A stretch of DNA of 64,000 bases from SIRX01 sp965213905 (GCA_965213905.1 OZ243922.1:2418001-2482000); one strand, 5' to 3'; shown: positions 16,969 to 25,380, counted from the stretch's first letter. Numbers and translations: made by a program. Notes: generated by a model from the letters alone, not told the origin.

Positions 16969-18915
16969 ATGAGCGAAAAGCAGAATCCGGAGACTCAGGA
17001 AGTTCAGGCCTACGATCCGCCGGAGGAGTTCGTCTCCCAGGCTAACGTAACGGACCCTTCGGTGTACGAGACGGCGGAGAAAGACTTCGAGGGGTTTTGG
17101 GCTTCGTGGGCGCGGGAGCTCCACTGGTTTCAGGACTTCGAGAAGACCCTGGATTGGGACCCGCCCGAGGCCCAGTGGTTTGTCGGGGGTAAGACCAACG
17201 TCTCCTACAATTGCCTGGACTACCAGATAGAACAAGGCCGGGGCGACAAGGATGCCATTGTTTGGGAGGGTGACGAGCCGGACCAGGAGATCCGCTACAC
17301 GTACTCGGAACTCAAGACCGAGGTGGAGAAGTTCTCCAACGTCCTAAAAGACCTCGGGGTCGGCAAAGGAGACCCCGTGGCGGTCTACCTGCCGATGGTC
17401 CCGGAGCTTCCCATAACGATGCTCGCCTGCGCCCGCATCGGCGCGCCCCATTCGGTGGTCTTCGGGGCTTTTAGCGCCGACGCTTTGCGGGACCGCATCA
17501 ACGACTGCGAGGCGAAAGTCCTGGTTACGGCGGATACCGCGCCGCGCGGCGGCAAGAAAACCGCCCTCAAGGAAAACAGCGGCAAAGCCCTGGAAGACAC
17601 GCCGTCCATAGACAACGTCGTGGTCGTGCGGCGCACCGGCGACGAAGTAGAGATGCAAGAAGACCGGGACCACTACTGGGACGAGCTGATGGAAAACGCC
17701 TCGGACGACTGCCCGGCCGAAGAGATGGACTCGGAAGACCTGCTCTTTATCCTCTACTCCTCCGGCTCTACCGGTAAGCCAAAGGGCATCGTGCACACCA
17801 CGGGCGGGTACATGACCCAGGTCTACGCCACGACCAAGTGGGTGCTCGACCTCCAGGAGGACGACGTCTACTGGTGCACGGCGGACATCGGGTGGGTAAC
17901 GGGGCACTCGTACATCGTCTACGGGCCGCTGGTCAACGGCGGCACCTCGCTCGTCTACGAGGGGACGCCGACCTACCCCGAGAGCGACAGGTTCTGGGAT
18001 ATCATCGAGCGCCGCGGGGTGAGCATACTCTACACGGCCCCGACGGCCATCCGGGCGTTTATGAAGTCCGGCACGGAGGATCTCGAAAAGCACGACCTCT
18101 CTTCGCTAAAACTTCTGGGGACGGTTGGGGAGCCGATCAACCCCCGGGCCTGGGAGTGGTACTACAACAACGTGGGCGGCGGCCGCTGCCCGGTAGTAGA
18201 TACCTGGTGGCAGACGGAGACGGGCGGAATAATGATCACGGGCCTCCCGGCCATGACGACCATGAAGCCCGGCAGCGCCTCGCGTCCGTTCCCCGGCGTT
18301 TTCCCTGGTCTCTACGACGAGGAAGGCAACGAGCTCGAGGGCGAAAACCAGGGCAACCTGGTGATGAAGCAGCCGTGGCCGGGGATGCTCCGCACCCTCT
18401 ACAACGACCCCGAACGCTACCGGGAGACCTACTGGCAGAAGTACGGCGACGCCTACTTCGCCGGCGACGGGGCCAAGCGCGACGAGGACGGCTACTACAC
18501 GATCACGGGCCGGGTGGACGACGTAATAAACGTCTCCGGCCACCGGATGGGCACGATGGAGGTCGAGAGCGCCCTGGTCGCCCACGAGGCCGTTGCCGAA
18601 GCCGCCGTAACCGGGGTGGAGCACGAAGACAAAGGCCAGGCCATCTTCGCCTACGTCACCCTGGAAGGTGACCGGGAAGGCTCGGACGAACTGAAAGACG
18701 CCTTGATCCAGCAGGTCCGCGACCGCATCGGGGCCATCGCCAAGCCCGAGGAGATAGTCTTTACCGACAACCTCCCGAAGACCCGGAGCGGCAAGATCAT
18801 GCGCCGCATCCTCCAGGGCGTCGCGGAGGGCGACGAAGACCTCGGCGATACCTCCACACTCGCCGACCCCTCCGCCGTAGACGAACTAAAGGAGGAAGTC
18901 TCCCAGCAGACCTGA
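16969..18915 (+). CDS. acs: acetyl-CoA synthetase (AMP-forming)
   Basis: A 648-residue enzyme that converts acetate, ATP and CoA to acetyl-CoA via acetyl-AMP, close to the usual 650. The adenylate-forming signature YSSGSTGKPKG, the ATP-binding TWWQTETGG and the C-terminal hinge motif GRVDDVINVSGHRMGTMEVE are all present. PKTRSGKIMRR contains the catalytic lysine that is reversibly acetylated in this family, so post-translational control is likely. The start is ATG 16969 (MSEKQNPETQ), with AAAGGA upstream; a longer frame from 16843 has no good start context. A single-gene unit closed by a terminator at 18939–18966. Confidence 0.97.
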   Translation: MSEKQNPETQEVQAYDPPEEFVSQANVTDPSVYETAEKDFEGFWASWARELHWFQDFEKTLDWDPPEAQWFVGGKTNVSYNCLDYQIEQGRGDKDAIVWEGDEPDQEIRYTYSELKTEVEKFSNVLKDLGVGKGDPVAVYLPMVPELPITMLACARIGAPHSVVFGAFSADALRDRINDCEAKVLVTADTAPRGGKKTALKENSGKALEDTPSIDNVVVVRRTGDEVEMQEDRDHYWDELMENASDDCPAEEMDSEDLLFILYSSGSTGKPKGIVHTTGGYMTQVYATTKWVLDLQEDDVYWCTADIGWVTGHSYIVYGPLVNGGTSLVYEGTPTYPESDRFWDIIERRGVSILYTAPTAIRAFMKSGTEDLEKHDLSSLKLLGTVGEPINPRAWEWYYNNVGGGRCPVVDTWWQTETGGIMITGLPAMTTMKPGSASRPFPGVFPGLYDEEGNELEGENQGNLVMKQPWPGMLRTLYNDPERYRETYWQKYGDAYFAGDGAKRDEDGYYTITGRVDDVINVSGHRMGTMEVESALVAHEAVAEAAVTGVEHEDKGQAIFAYVTLEGDREGSDELKDALIQQVRDRIGAIAKPEEIVFTDNLPKTRSGKIMRRILQGVAEGDEDLGDTSTLADPSAVDELKEEVSQQT

Positions 18916-18938
18916 CTCGCAGAAAATAGCTGCACGAG

Positions 18939-18966
18939 AGGGGCGGGCCTCGGTCCGTCCCTTTTC
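18939..18966 (+). terminator. terminator after acs
   Basis: An eight-base-pair stem AGGGGCGG (18939–18946) with CCGTCCCT (18955–18962), including one G·U pair, followed by a T-rich tail TTTCTCTTT. Confidence 0.75.
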
Positions 18967-19060
18967 TCTTTGGAAGACAGAAACCTTTACATCCCCGTTT
19001 TCGTATAAGGGTGTAGTAAAATAACGTCCAACAAACAAAAATCTTTCCAAGGAGGAAGAA

Positions 19061-19741
19061 GTGTTCGGAGGCATTGGCTTCGGTTACATAATAGTAATGA
19101 TCTTGAGCATGGTGCTCTCCGCCGTGGCGGCGGCGTGGGTGCGGAGTTCGTACGCGAAGTACTCGAAAAAGCAGAGCAACAGCGGCATGACGGGCGCACA
19201 GGTGGCCCGGGCCATTCTGGACCGTAACGGGCTGACGAACGTGCCGGTCGAGCCGGTGGCCGGCCAGCTAACGGACCACTACGATCCGGGCAAGAAGGTC
19301 GTGCGGCTCTCCGAAGGCAACTACAACAAAAACTCCATCGCGGCGGTCAGCGTCGCGGCCCACGAGGTCGGGCACGCGATCCAGGACGCCACCGGCTACG
19401 CGCCTATGAAGCTGCGGGCCGGTATCTTCCCGGTCGTGAACTTCGCCGGCCAGTTCTGGATGCCGCTGTTCATCATGGGCATCTTTCTCGGTGGCAGCAT
19501 CTTCATACAACTTGCGGCTATAGCGCTCGCCGCGGTAGTGGCCTTCCACGTCGTTACGCTACCGGTCGAGGTCAACGCCTCGACGCGGGCCTACGGCCAG
19601 TTGACCCGCTACGGGATGCTCTCGCACAGCGAGGCCGGCGGCACCAAGCGGGTGCTTTCGGCGGCGGCCTTTACCTACATAGCGGCGGCGCTGACTTCCA
19701 TACTGATGTTGCTCTACTTGCTGCTCGCCGCCCGGCAGTAG
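19061..19741 (+). CDS. YugP-family membrane zinc metallopeptidase
   Basis: A 226-residue integral membrane protein. It has an N-terminal helix (IIVMILSMVLSAVAAAWV), a soluble segment with zinc motif AAHEVGHAIQDATGY (HExxH), and hydrophobic helices at about 125–170 and 200–222. Between them is LPVEVNASTRA, in which the Glu is the likely third zinc ligand. This is the YugP/Zn-peptidase_2 pattern. The substrate and role are not known. The start is GTG 19061 with a strong AAGGAGGAAGAA in front. A single-gene unit with its own UUCG-loop terminator. Confidence 0.9.
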   Translation: MFGGIGFGYIIVMILSMVLSAVAAAWVRSSYAKYSKKQSNSGMTGAQVARAILDRNGLTNVPVEPVAGQLTDHYDPGKKVVRLSEGNYNKNSIAAVSVAAHEVGHAIQDATGYAPMKLRAGIFPVVNFAGQFWMPLFIMGIFLGGSIFIQLAAIALAAVVAFHVVTLPVEVNASTRAYGQLTRYGMLSHSEAGGTKRVLSAAAFTYIAAALTSILMLLYLLLAARQ

Positions 19742-19766
19742 AACTCCAAACAACGAAGAACTTCGG

Positions 19767-19793
19767 GCGGGGCTTCGGCCCCGCTCTTTTTTT
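19767..19793 (+). terminator. terminator with UUCG tetraloop after YugP gene
   Basis: The stem GCGGGGC (19767–19773) pairs perfectly with GCCCCGC (19778–19784) around a TTCG loop, followed by TC and seven T. Confidence 0.95.
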
Positions 19794-19840
19794 GTGCCGC
19801 CCTCTAACACGGTTTATTTCGGTGCTAAAATGCTCGTGTT

Positions 19841-20461
19841 GTGGAAGGAGTAGACCGGATCAGCAAGCGTCGCCGGAGGCTGCGGAGTGTTGGAGAACCG
19901 CAGCCCTGGGAGCCGCGTCACATGCGGCTCGCCGGGATGCGGTTCGCGGAAGCCGTCGGGGACGAGGCCGGCCGGCGCAACGTGACGCTCGGGGTTATAA
20001 AACACCTGTGGCGCTCCCCGGTCCCTTTCGTTGGGTTCTACCCGCCGGAGGGCGTGCGGGTCACGGAAAACCGGGTTTACACACCGGCCCCGCCCAGGTT
20101 GGTGGACGACTCGGATTATCTCGTCGGGGTGGAGGAGCACAAAAAAGCCTACGCCAGGGATCTGGAAGGCACTATGGTCCCTTCTGGTAGTTTGCGGGGT
20201 TACTTCGAGGTGCCCACCGACGAGGGGTGGCAACTGGAGTTGGATCTCGCCGAGCGGCGGTTGGAGCTTCGTGACGCTTGGGGGCTCGGCAAGCGGGGCC
20301 GGGTGTTAGGGGATCTCGCGCCGTTTGTGTGGGCTTACCGCAACTGTGGCTTCTGCCTGGTGACCATCTACGACAAAGACATAGAGGCGCTGCGGGACGA
20401 CCTGCTCTTCGTCGCAAAGCGCGAGGGCGTCGAGTTCCGGTGGCGCGAGAGCGTAGCCTAG
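19841..20461 (+). CDS. protein of unknown function
   Basis: A soluble protein of up to 206 residues that I do not recognise. It has a basic N-terminus (ISKRRRRLRSVG), a middle with GFYPPEGVRVTENRVYTPAPP, and a C-terminal part rich in acidic and aromatic residues (WQLELDLAERRLELRDAW, FVWAYRNCGFCLVTIYDKDI). There is no signal peptide or membrane helix. The frame begins at GTG 19841. GGAAGGAG (19843–19850) lies inside that start and is ideally placed for a start at ATC 19859, so the true N-terminus is uncertain. It stands alone between a terminator and the Crp/Fnr gene. Confidence 0.6.
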   Translation: MEGVDRISKRRRRLRSVGEPQPWEPRHMRLAGMRFAEAVGDEAGRRNVTLGVIKHLWRSPVPFVGFYPPEGVRVTENRVYTPAPPRLVDDSDYLVGVEEHKKAYARDLEGTMVPSGSLRGYFEVPTDEGWQLELDLAERRLELRDAWGLGKRGRVLGDLAPFVWAYRNCGFCLVTIYDKDIEALRDDLLFVAKREGVEFRWRESVA

Positions 20462-20476
20462 AGCGTGGCTTAAGAG

Positions 20477-20502
20477 GCCGGGGCCAAGGGCCAAACCCCG
20501 GC
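20477..20502 (+). other. GC-rich hairpin after the 19841 gene
   Basis: GCCGGGG (20477–20483) pairs with CCCCGGC (20496–20502) around a 12-base loop. It lacks a T-run, so it is at best a weak or Rho-dependent terminator. Confidence 0.35.
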
Positions 20503-20562
20503 AAATGTTTGCCCGGTTGCAAAATTCACAGAAAGTTGTAGGAGCAACAGGTTACATTCGGT

Positions 20563-20568
20563 TATAAT
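20563..20568 (+). promoter_or_regulatory. -10 element TATAAT upstream of the Crp/Fnr gene
   Basis: A consensus TATAAT lies about 90 bp before the regulator's ATG, in a locally AT-rich stretch. No good -35 hexamer is found at 16–18 bp, so activator dependence or autoregulation is possible. Confidence 0.5.
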
Positions 20569-20657
20569 CCAGGCAACAGGCATAGCGCCAGAGATCGGGT
20601 GGTATTCGTAGTCTGAAAGCGCGGGCACGCACCACGTAGAGAGGTGGAAGACTAAAA

Positions 20658-21383
20658 ATGTTGATGAGGCATAGCAGCGGGGGCTTCGCCGTCACCAGTG
20701 CCCCGGAGGGTTTTGACCTAAAAGACTTCGAGGAGGCGGGGCTCCGGACCGTCGAGCGGAAGTTCGGGCCGAAAGACATAATCTTCACGCCGGGCGACCC
20801 GGACGACCAGCTTTATTTCCTGCTCTCCGGCACGGTTCGGCTCTACAAGATCTACGGCGACTACAAAGAAGCCACGACGGCGCTCTTGAAAGAGGGCGGG
20901 ATCTTCGGGAAGCTAAGCCTCGCGGAGGGCCGGTGGCAGGACGTTTTCGCTGAGACCGTAACGGAGGCCCGGGTCGCCAGCATACAAAAGAGCGCGATAG
21001 AGCGGGTGATAAAGGATCGGCCGGAGTTCGCCCTAAAGCTCTTCTCCACTTTCTCCGAGCGCATGCGCCAGTCGGACGAGGTTATAGAAAGCCTGTTGCA
21101 CCGGGAAGTCTCCACGCGGTTGGCGACGCTGCTCATCAACCTGAGCGACCGCTTCGGCGAGGAAGACGGGGCGGGCCAAGTGCTGGACGTGCGCCTGACG
21201 CACCAGGACTTGGCGAACATGATCGCCTCCACCCGCGAAGCTGTCTCGAAGGTCATGAGCGAGTTTCAGCGGGACGGCAACATAGAAGTCAAAAGCCGCA
21301 AGATCGTTGTCCTCAACCGGGACGTTCTGGAAGAATACTCCAGCCCATCGGGGCTCTCCGTAGACGGCCAACTGACTATTTAG
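20658..21383 (+). CDS. Crp/Fnr family transcription regulator, NtcA-like
   Basis: A 241-residue regulator. The cNMP-type beta-roll spans about residues 30–130 (IIFTPGDPDDQLYFLLSGTVRLYK, KEGGIFGKLSL). The dimer helix follows, with QSDEVIESLLHREVSTRLATLL. The C-terminal winged helix-turn-helix has LTHQDLANMIASTREAVSKVM. The wording of the dimer helix and DNA-binding domain is reminiscent of cyanobacterial NtcA, which senses 2-oxoglutarate. The ligand-binding residues of Crp (RxA/S in the roll) are not evident. There are no Fnr-type N-terminal cysteines. ATG 20658 is preceded by AGAGGTGG ten bases upstream. The ligand and regulon are unknown. Confidence 0.85.
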   Translation: MLMRHSSGGFAVTSAPEGFDLKDFEEAGLRTVERKFGPKDIIFTPGDPDDQLYFLLSGTVRLYKIYGDYKEATTALLKEGGIFGKLSLAEGRWQDVFAETVTEARVASIQKSAIERVIKDRPEFALKLFSTFSERMRQSDEVIESLLHREVSTRLATLLINLSDRFGEEDGAGQVLDVRLTHQDLANMIASTREAVSKVMSEFQRDGNIEVKSRKIVVLNRDVLEEYSSPSGLSVDGQLTI

Positions 21384-21387
21384 TCAG
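21372..21387. repeat. short palindrome spanning the regulator stop codon
   Basis: CTGACTA and TAGTCAG with a two-base centre. It contains the stop codon TAG of the Crp/Fnr gene. There is no T-run, so it is not a typical terminator. Confidence 0.5.
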
Positions 21388-21414
21388 GGACGTAGGGATA
21401 CCTCTCAGGTACGA

Positions 21415-21438
21415 CCGACCCGAAAACCGACCCGAAAA
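21415..21438. repeat. tandem 12-bp repeat
   Basis: CCGACCCGAAAA occurs twice head to tail (21415–21426 and 21427–21438) in the gap between the regulator and the glycosyltransferase gene. Confidence 0.8.
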
Positions 21439-21505
21439 GCGGGCAGGCTCGTCCCCGAAGTCCCGCCGGGGGCCGTCGTGACGGTTCCCGACTAGAATAG
21501 CCTTC

Positions 21506-23227
21506 GTGAGCCGCAAAGATCTCAAGGGGGGAAAGAGGCGGTCGGGGGAACGTCCGATCTTCGTTTACCTGTTGGTCCTGGCTTTTTTGGGCCTTTTGAC
21601 CGTCGGCCGGATCGGGGTGACCTGGGACGAGCCGAACTACTTTACTTCTTCTTACTCTTACCTCTCCTGGTTCGGGCACATCGTCGCCGAGCCCGCGGAT
21701 TGGTGGGCCTCTATAGACCGCTACTGGCGGCAAAGCCACGAGGCGCCGCCGTTCTTCAAGCTCTGGGCCGGGCTGTTTGCCGGGGTGGCCGCCCTGATCT
21801 TCGGCACCGACGACCTCGAAATGCTCGGCGACGCCTACCGGCTGGCTTCTTACGCGCTCTTTCTGGCGGCTACCTACGGCGCTTTTCGTTTTGTCCGCTG
21901 GGAGTTCGGGCCGGCCGAAGCTTGGGGAACGGCCCTGAGCCTGCCGCTCGTGCCGGTGCTCTTCGGCTTCGCCCGGTTGGGACAACTAGACGGGGCGGCG
22001 GCCGCCCTGTACCTGCTGGCTATGGTCGCCCTGTACCAGATGGTCGTCTCCGGCGGCCTGGGGCCGACGCTCTGGGCGGGCGTGCTGCTCGGGTTGGCGT
22101 TCGCCACCAAGCTGACGGTCTTCCCGCTCGTGCCCGCCGCGCTCGCGTGGGTACTCGTGTACCGGCTGGGAAAGGCCGCCCTGTGGCGTACTTTTGCGGC
22201 CTTCGGCATCGGGGCGGTGGTGTTCTTCGGGATCTGGCCCTGGCTCTGGCGGGACCCCGTCGGACGGACGTGGGAGTTCCTGACCTGGGCCGGAGGGCTG
22301 CAAGACGAACGCTTTACCTTCTACCTCGGGCAGTGGTGGGCCGGGGCGCCGGGGCACTACCCGCCCGCCATGCTCGTGGCGGCGGTACCGCTGGTCGTCG
22401 CGCTCGCCGGGGTTTTCGGCGCGGTGCGGCTGTTTAGGGAAGCCCAAAACCCGGTGGCCGGTTGGGTCCTCTTGAACCTCGCTTTTATCACCGGGGTTGC
22501 CGGGTCCGGGCTCGTGCCGGTCTACGGCGGTCCCCGGCAGTTTCTACCGGCTTTCGCCGTTTGGGCGGTCTGCGCCGGGGTTGGCGCCGGGTGGCTGGCG
22601 AAGACCCTGCGGCCGAGGTTTCAGGTGGTCCTCGCCGCGTACGTGGTGCTCGCCCTGCCCGGCATCTTGTGGACCGGGACGGCCAACTCGCTCGAGTACT
22701 ACGGCGAGGGCGTCGGCCTGATCCCCGGCGCCCGCGTCCTGGGTTTCGAAACGACTTACCTGGCAAACACCTACAAGCCCGCCGTAGAATACGTCAACGA
22801 GGTCGCGCCCGAAGGGGCTACCGTCTACGTCCAGGCCGGCACCTACGCGGTAACGGAGACCTACCGTCGGGTAGGGAACCTTCGCGAAGATCTCCGGCCG
22901 GCGTACCTGGCCCCAATCTCCCCGGACAAATACACCCGGGACCGGCAACCCCGCGAAAGCTCGTATTTCCTCTTCTTGCCCCGCCAATCCATATACACGG
23001 ATCAGATGCTCGCCCTGCAAGATAAAGAGCCGCTCTACGCCTACGAGAAGGGCGGCGTTCCGCTCGCCAAGGTGTATTCGGGGGAGGCCGTCGGGGAAAC
23101 CCTGGAGGTCGAGGGAGGGCCGAAGGCCCGGGATGTGGGCTGGTTCAACGCGGTGGCGGTCTCCGGCTGCACGCTCGCCCTGCTCGGGACTTTTTGGAGA
23201 AAACGGAGAAAGGCGGAAAATTTCTGA
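21506..23227 (+). CDS. GT-C fold membrane glycosyltransferase (PMT/GT39-like)
   Basis: A 573-residue polytopic protein with about eleven or twelve hydrophobic helices. After the first helix comes GVTWDEPNYFTSS. The acidic pair in the first loop (DE) is the catalytic/metal motif of GT-C enzymes that use polyprenyl-phosphate sugars. Later features fit the ArnT/PMT family: a periplasmic loop with WLWRDPVGRTWEF, VPVYGGPRQFLPAF, and a C-terminal soluble part. The acceptor is unknown: protein O-glycosylation or envelope glycolipid are both possible. The start is GTG 21506. The C-terminus overlaps a candidate ECF promoter of the next operon. Confidence 0.8.
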   Translation: MSRKDLKGGKRRSGERPIFVYLLVLAFLGLLTVGRIGVTWDEPNYFTSSYSYLSWFGHIVAEPADWWASIDRYWRQSHEAPPFFKLWAGLFAGVAALIFGTDDLEMLGDAYRLASYALFLAATYGAFRFVRWEFGPAEAWGTALSLPLVPVLFGFARLGQLDGAAAALYLLAMVALYQMVVSGGLGPTLWAGVLLGLAFATKLTVFPLVPAALAWVLVYRLGKAALWRTFAAFGIGAVVFFGIWPWLWRDPVGRTWEFLTWAGGLQDERFTFYLGQWWAGAPGHYPPAMLVAAVPLVVALAGVFGAVRLFREAQNPVAGWVLLNLAFITGVAGSGLVPVYGGPRQFLPAFAVWAVCAGVGAGWLAKTLRPRFQVVLAAYVVLALPGILWTGTANSLEYYGEGVGLIPGARVLGFETTYLANTYKPAVEYVNEVAPEGATVYVQAGTYAVTETYRRVGNLREDLRPAYLAPISPDKYTRDRQPRESSYFLFLPRQSIYTDQMLALQDKEPLYAYEKGGVPLAKVYSGEAVGETLEVEGGPKARDVGWFNAVAVSGCTLALLGTFWRKRRKAENF

Positions 23228-23250
23228 AACTTTCACCCGCGAAGGGCGTA
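23226..23250 (+). promoter_or_regulatory. candidate autoregulated ECF-sigma promoter
   Basis: GAAAC (23226–23230), a 16-base spacer, then CGTA (23247–23250), the spacing and wording typical of ECF-sigma promoters (-35 GAAC-type, -10 CGT-type). It overlaps the stop codon of the upstream gene and lies just before the ECF sigma gene. Recognition by that sigma is an inference. Confidence 0.45.
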
Positions 23251-23264
23251 TAAGTTATTCAGAC

Positions 23265-23873
23265 GTGGAGTACACACCTACAGTGACCATCGGCCGCTGG
23301 CGAGAAAGGATAAAGAGCCTCCCGCTCCGGCGCGAGGCTTTAGAGGACAACGACCTCGTATCCCGGAGCCTCGCCGGCGACACGCGCTCCTACGAGGAGC
23401 TGATCCGGCGCTACGAGCGGCTGGTCGGCAGCGTGCTCTACCCTTACGCCCGGCGCGAGATCTCCGCCGAAGACCTGGTCCAGGAGACTTTCTTGCGGGC
23501 CTACGACCGCCTGAACACCTTCAACCCCGAATACCGCTTTAAAACCTGGCTGCTCACCATCGCGAACAACCTCGGCATAGACACCCTGCGGCGGCGGCGG
23601 GAGGTCGTCGAGTTTAACCAGGAAGTACACGAGGGCTCCTCCCGCGGGCCCGAAACCGCCGCCCTGGAAGCGGACCGGGCGCGGTCGGTCCAAGAGACCA
23701 TAGCCACCCTGCCCGACACCTACAGCGTGCCGCTGATTCTGCGTTACACTGAGGATATGAGCTACGCCGAAATAGCGGAAGTACTCGGGATAACGGTCCC
23801 GGCAATAAAGAGCCGCCTGTTCCGCGCCCGTAACATGCTGGCCGAGAAACTCCAGGAAGAAGGGGCCGAATGA
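23265..23873 (+). CDS. ECF-type RNA polymerase sigma factor
   Basis: About 202 residues. Sigma region 2 (about residues 25–95) has LVSRSLAGDTRSYEELIRRYE, ISAEDLVQETFLRAYDRL and FKTWLLTIANNLGIDTLRRR. Region 4 (about 140–195) has SVPLILRYTEDMSYAEIAEVLG and VPAIKSRLFRARNML. There is no region 3, as expected for ECF factors. Starts at GTG 23265 or GTG 23283; the former is only about 15 bases from the candidate -10 element. The stop overlaps the ATG of the anti-sigma gene (ATGA), so the pair is translationally coupled. Confidence 0.93.
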   Translation: MEYTPTVTIGRWRERIKSLPLRREALEDNDLVSRSLAGDTRSYEELIRRYERLVGSVLYPYARREISAEDLVQETFLRAYDRLNTFNPEYRFKTWLLTIANNLGIDTLRRRREVVEFNQEVHEGSSRGPETAALEADRARSVQETIATLPDTYSVPLILRYTEDMSYAEIAEVLGITVPAIKSRLFRARNMLAEKLQEEGAE

Positions 23874-24376
23874 GCCTCCCTCCCGGCTGCAAGTGCGACC
23901 CGGAGGAAGTTTTCGCCCTCGCCGACCAGGCCCTCACTCCCCAACGCGAGCACGAGATGCGGAACCACGTAAGTTCGTGCCCCGAATGCCGCGCGCTGTA
24001 CGAAAAAGAGACGCAACTCAACTCTTGCCTCAAGTCCCTGGATTTCTCCGGGGCGTGCTCGGTGCGCGAGAGGGTCGTGATGGCGCTCCCGACCCGGCCG
24101 CTGAAAGTCCGGCTTTTGTGGGCGCTGCTCTCCGGAAGCTTACTCTTGCTGGCGCTGTTCGCGCTCGCGCTAAACGGCGTGAACCCGGCGACGTTTTTAA
24201 TGGGAAGCATGGAAATTTTCTGGTCTACGACGGCGATGCTAACGGACTTGCTCGACACGGCGGTCTCCATCGCTGGCGGCACCATCCTGGCCGCTTTGGC
24301 CGTTGGGGCTTTCCTGGATCTCCTACTCGTCACTGTCCTCCTATCGGTGTCCCGCCGCCGCGCAAGAGAAATATGA
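23870..24376 (+). CDS. zinc-finger anti-sigma factor, membrane protein
   Basis: A 168-residue protein. The N-terminal cytoplasmic domain has the anti-sigma zinc motif in NHVSSCPECRALYE (HxxxCxxC). Two or three transmembrane helices follow, at about 83–103, 108–140 and 140–160. It should hold the co-encoded ECF factor at the membrane until a signal arrives. The start overlaps the sigma stop, and its own stop overlaps the next ATG (ATGA), so the three genes form a tight unit. Unlike many RsiW-type proteins there is little extracytoplasmic sequence, so sensing may be within the membrane or by redox of the Cys pair. Confidence 0.88.
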   Translation: MSLPPGCKCDPEEVFALADQALTPQREHEMRNHVSSCPECRALYEKETQLNSCLKSLDFSGACSVRERVVMALPTRPLKVRLLWALLSGSLLLLALFALALNGVNPATFLMGSMEIFWSTTAMLTDLLDTAVSIAGGTILAALAVGAFLDLLLVTVLLSVSRRRAREI

Positions 24377-25380
24377 GCGCCGCCATCCCACTCCCCACCC
24401 GGGCTCTCGTCCGGGCTCTAGTGATGCTTTCTCTGATGGTCCTGGTTCTCTTGGCGGTCTTCTCGGCCTTGCTCCCCCCAAACCAGGCCCGGGCCGCTGA
24501 AAAAAAGGTTTTCGGCGACGTAACCGTCGGCCCCGGCGGTACACCCGGCGACGTTACGACCGTCCGGGGGGACATACTCGTAAACGGCCGGGTCGGGGGC
24601 GACGTAGAATCCGAGTTTGGAGACGTGAAGATCAAAGCCCCCGTCGGGGGCGACGTGGAGTCCGACTTCGGTAACGTACTCATAAACGACCGGGTCGGCG
24701 GCGACGTGCGGGTGAAACGTGGGGAGGTCAGGGCGGGACGTGAAGCCAACGTGGGCGGTGATCTCTACTGCTCAGACTGTACGATGAACGAGTTTACGAG
24801 GTCGCAGGTTGCCGGTGAAATGAAGTTCGGCATGGCCCCCGGCATCGGCGACTCCCCCGGTAACTCAAGGGTGTTGGGCTTTATAGGCTGGTTTTTCGCC
24901 GCCCTGATCTTCGTGGCTATGAGCGTTTTGGCGGCCGTTCTGGCCCCGCGTCCGATAGAGTCCTCCGCCGGGAAGGTTGGGGAGTCCGTAGGCCGGTCCC
25001 TGCTGATCGGCCTGGCATCGGTGCCGGCGGCCGTACTGCTCGCCGTTGTGCTGGGCGTCTCCATAGTCGGGATACCCCTGCTGCTGCTCGCGGCCCCGGC
25101 GTACCTGGCTCTTGTACTTTTCGGGGCGCTGGTCGCGGCCTACTTCCTCGGCCGCAGAATACTGTTCGCCACCGGCCGCTACCACGGGGGCAACGCCCTC
25201 GCCGCCGCGGTCGGGGCCTCGTTGCTGGCCGTGGCGTACCTGATCCCCTTTCTAGGAAACCTGATCGTTTACGCCCTGGCCCTCGTCGGGGTCGGCGGCG
25301 CCATCCTGGCCCTTCTCTCCCGCCGCCGCACAAGAAACTACCCCTCCTACGAAACATACGTCAGCGAACGGCGTCCCTAA
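24373..25380 (+). CDS. polymer-forming (bactofilin-like) membrane protein
   Basis: 335 residues. A signal-like helix (residues 8–36) is followed by a beta-helical repeat segment with recurring GGDV units: GDVTVGPGGTPGDV, VGGDVESEFGDVKI, VGGDVESDFGNVLI, VGGDVRVKRGEV. This is the pattern of polymer-forming cytoskeletal/DUF583-type domains. One cysteine pair (YCSDC) follows, then four or more transmembrane helices (about 165–330). The repeat domain is therefore probably outside the cytoplasm. It is the last gene of the ECF-sigma/anti-sigma operon and a good candidate for the effector or sensor of that system. The start is ATG 24373, within the ATGA overlap. Confidence 0.8.
   Translation: MSAAIPLPTRALVRALVMLSLMVLVLLAVFSALLPPNQARAAEKKVFGDVTVGPGGTPGDVTTVRGDILVNGRVGGDVESEFGDVKIKAPVGGDVESDFGNVLINDRVGGDVRVKRGEVRAGREANVGGDLYCSDCTMNEFTRSQVAGEMKFGMAPGIGDSPGNSRVLGFIGWFFAALIFVAMSVLAAVLAPRPIESSAGKVGESVGRSLLIGLASVPAAVLLAVVLGVSIVGIPLLLLAAPAYLALVLFGALVAAYFLGRRILFATGRYHGGNALAAAVGASLLAVAYLIPFLGNLIVYALALVGVGGAILALLSRRRTRNYPSYETYVSERRP

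Noticed and set aside
21415..21438. Tandem 12-bp repeats as a CRISPR-like array
   Set aside because: Only two units with no spacer; no cas-like genes anywhere in the window.
23893..24372. 160-codon N-terminal extension of the polymer-forming protein
   Set aside because: It runs out of frame through the anti-sigma gene and lacks protein-like character; the ATG at 24373 gives a signal helix and ATGA coupling.
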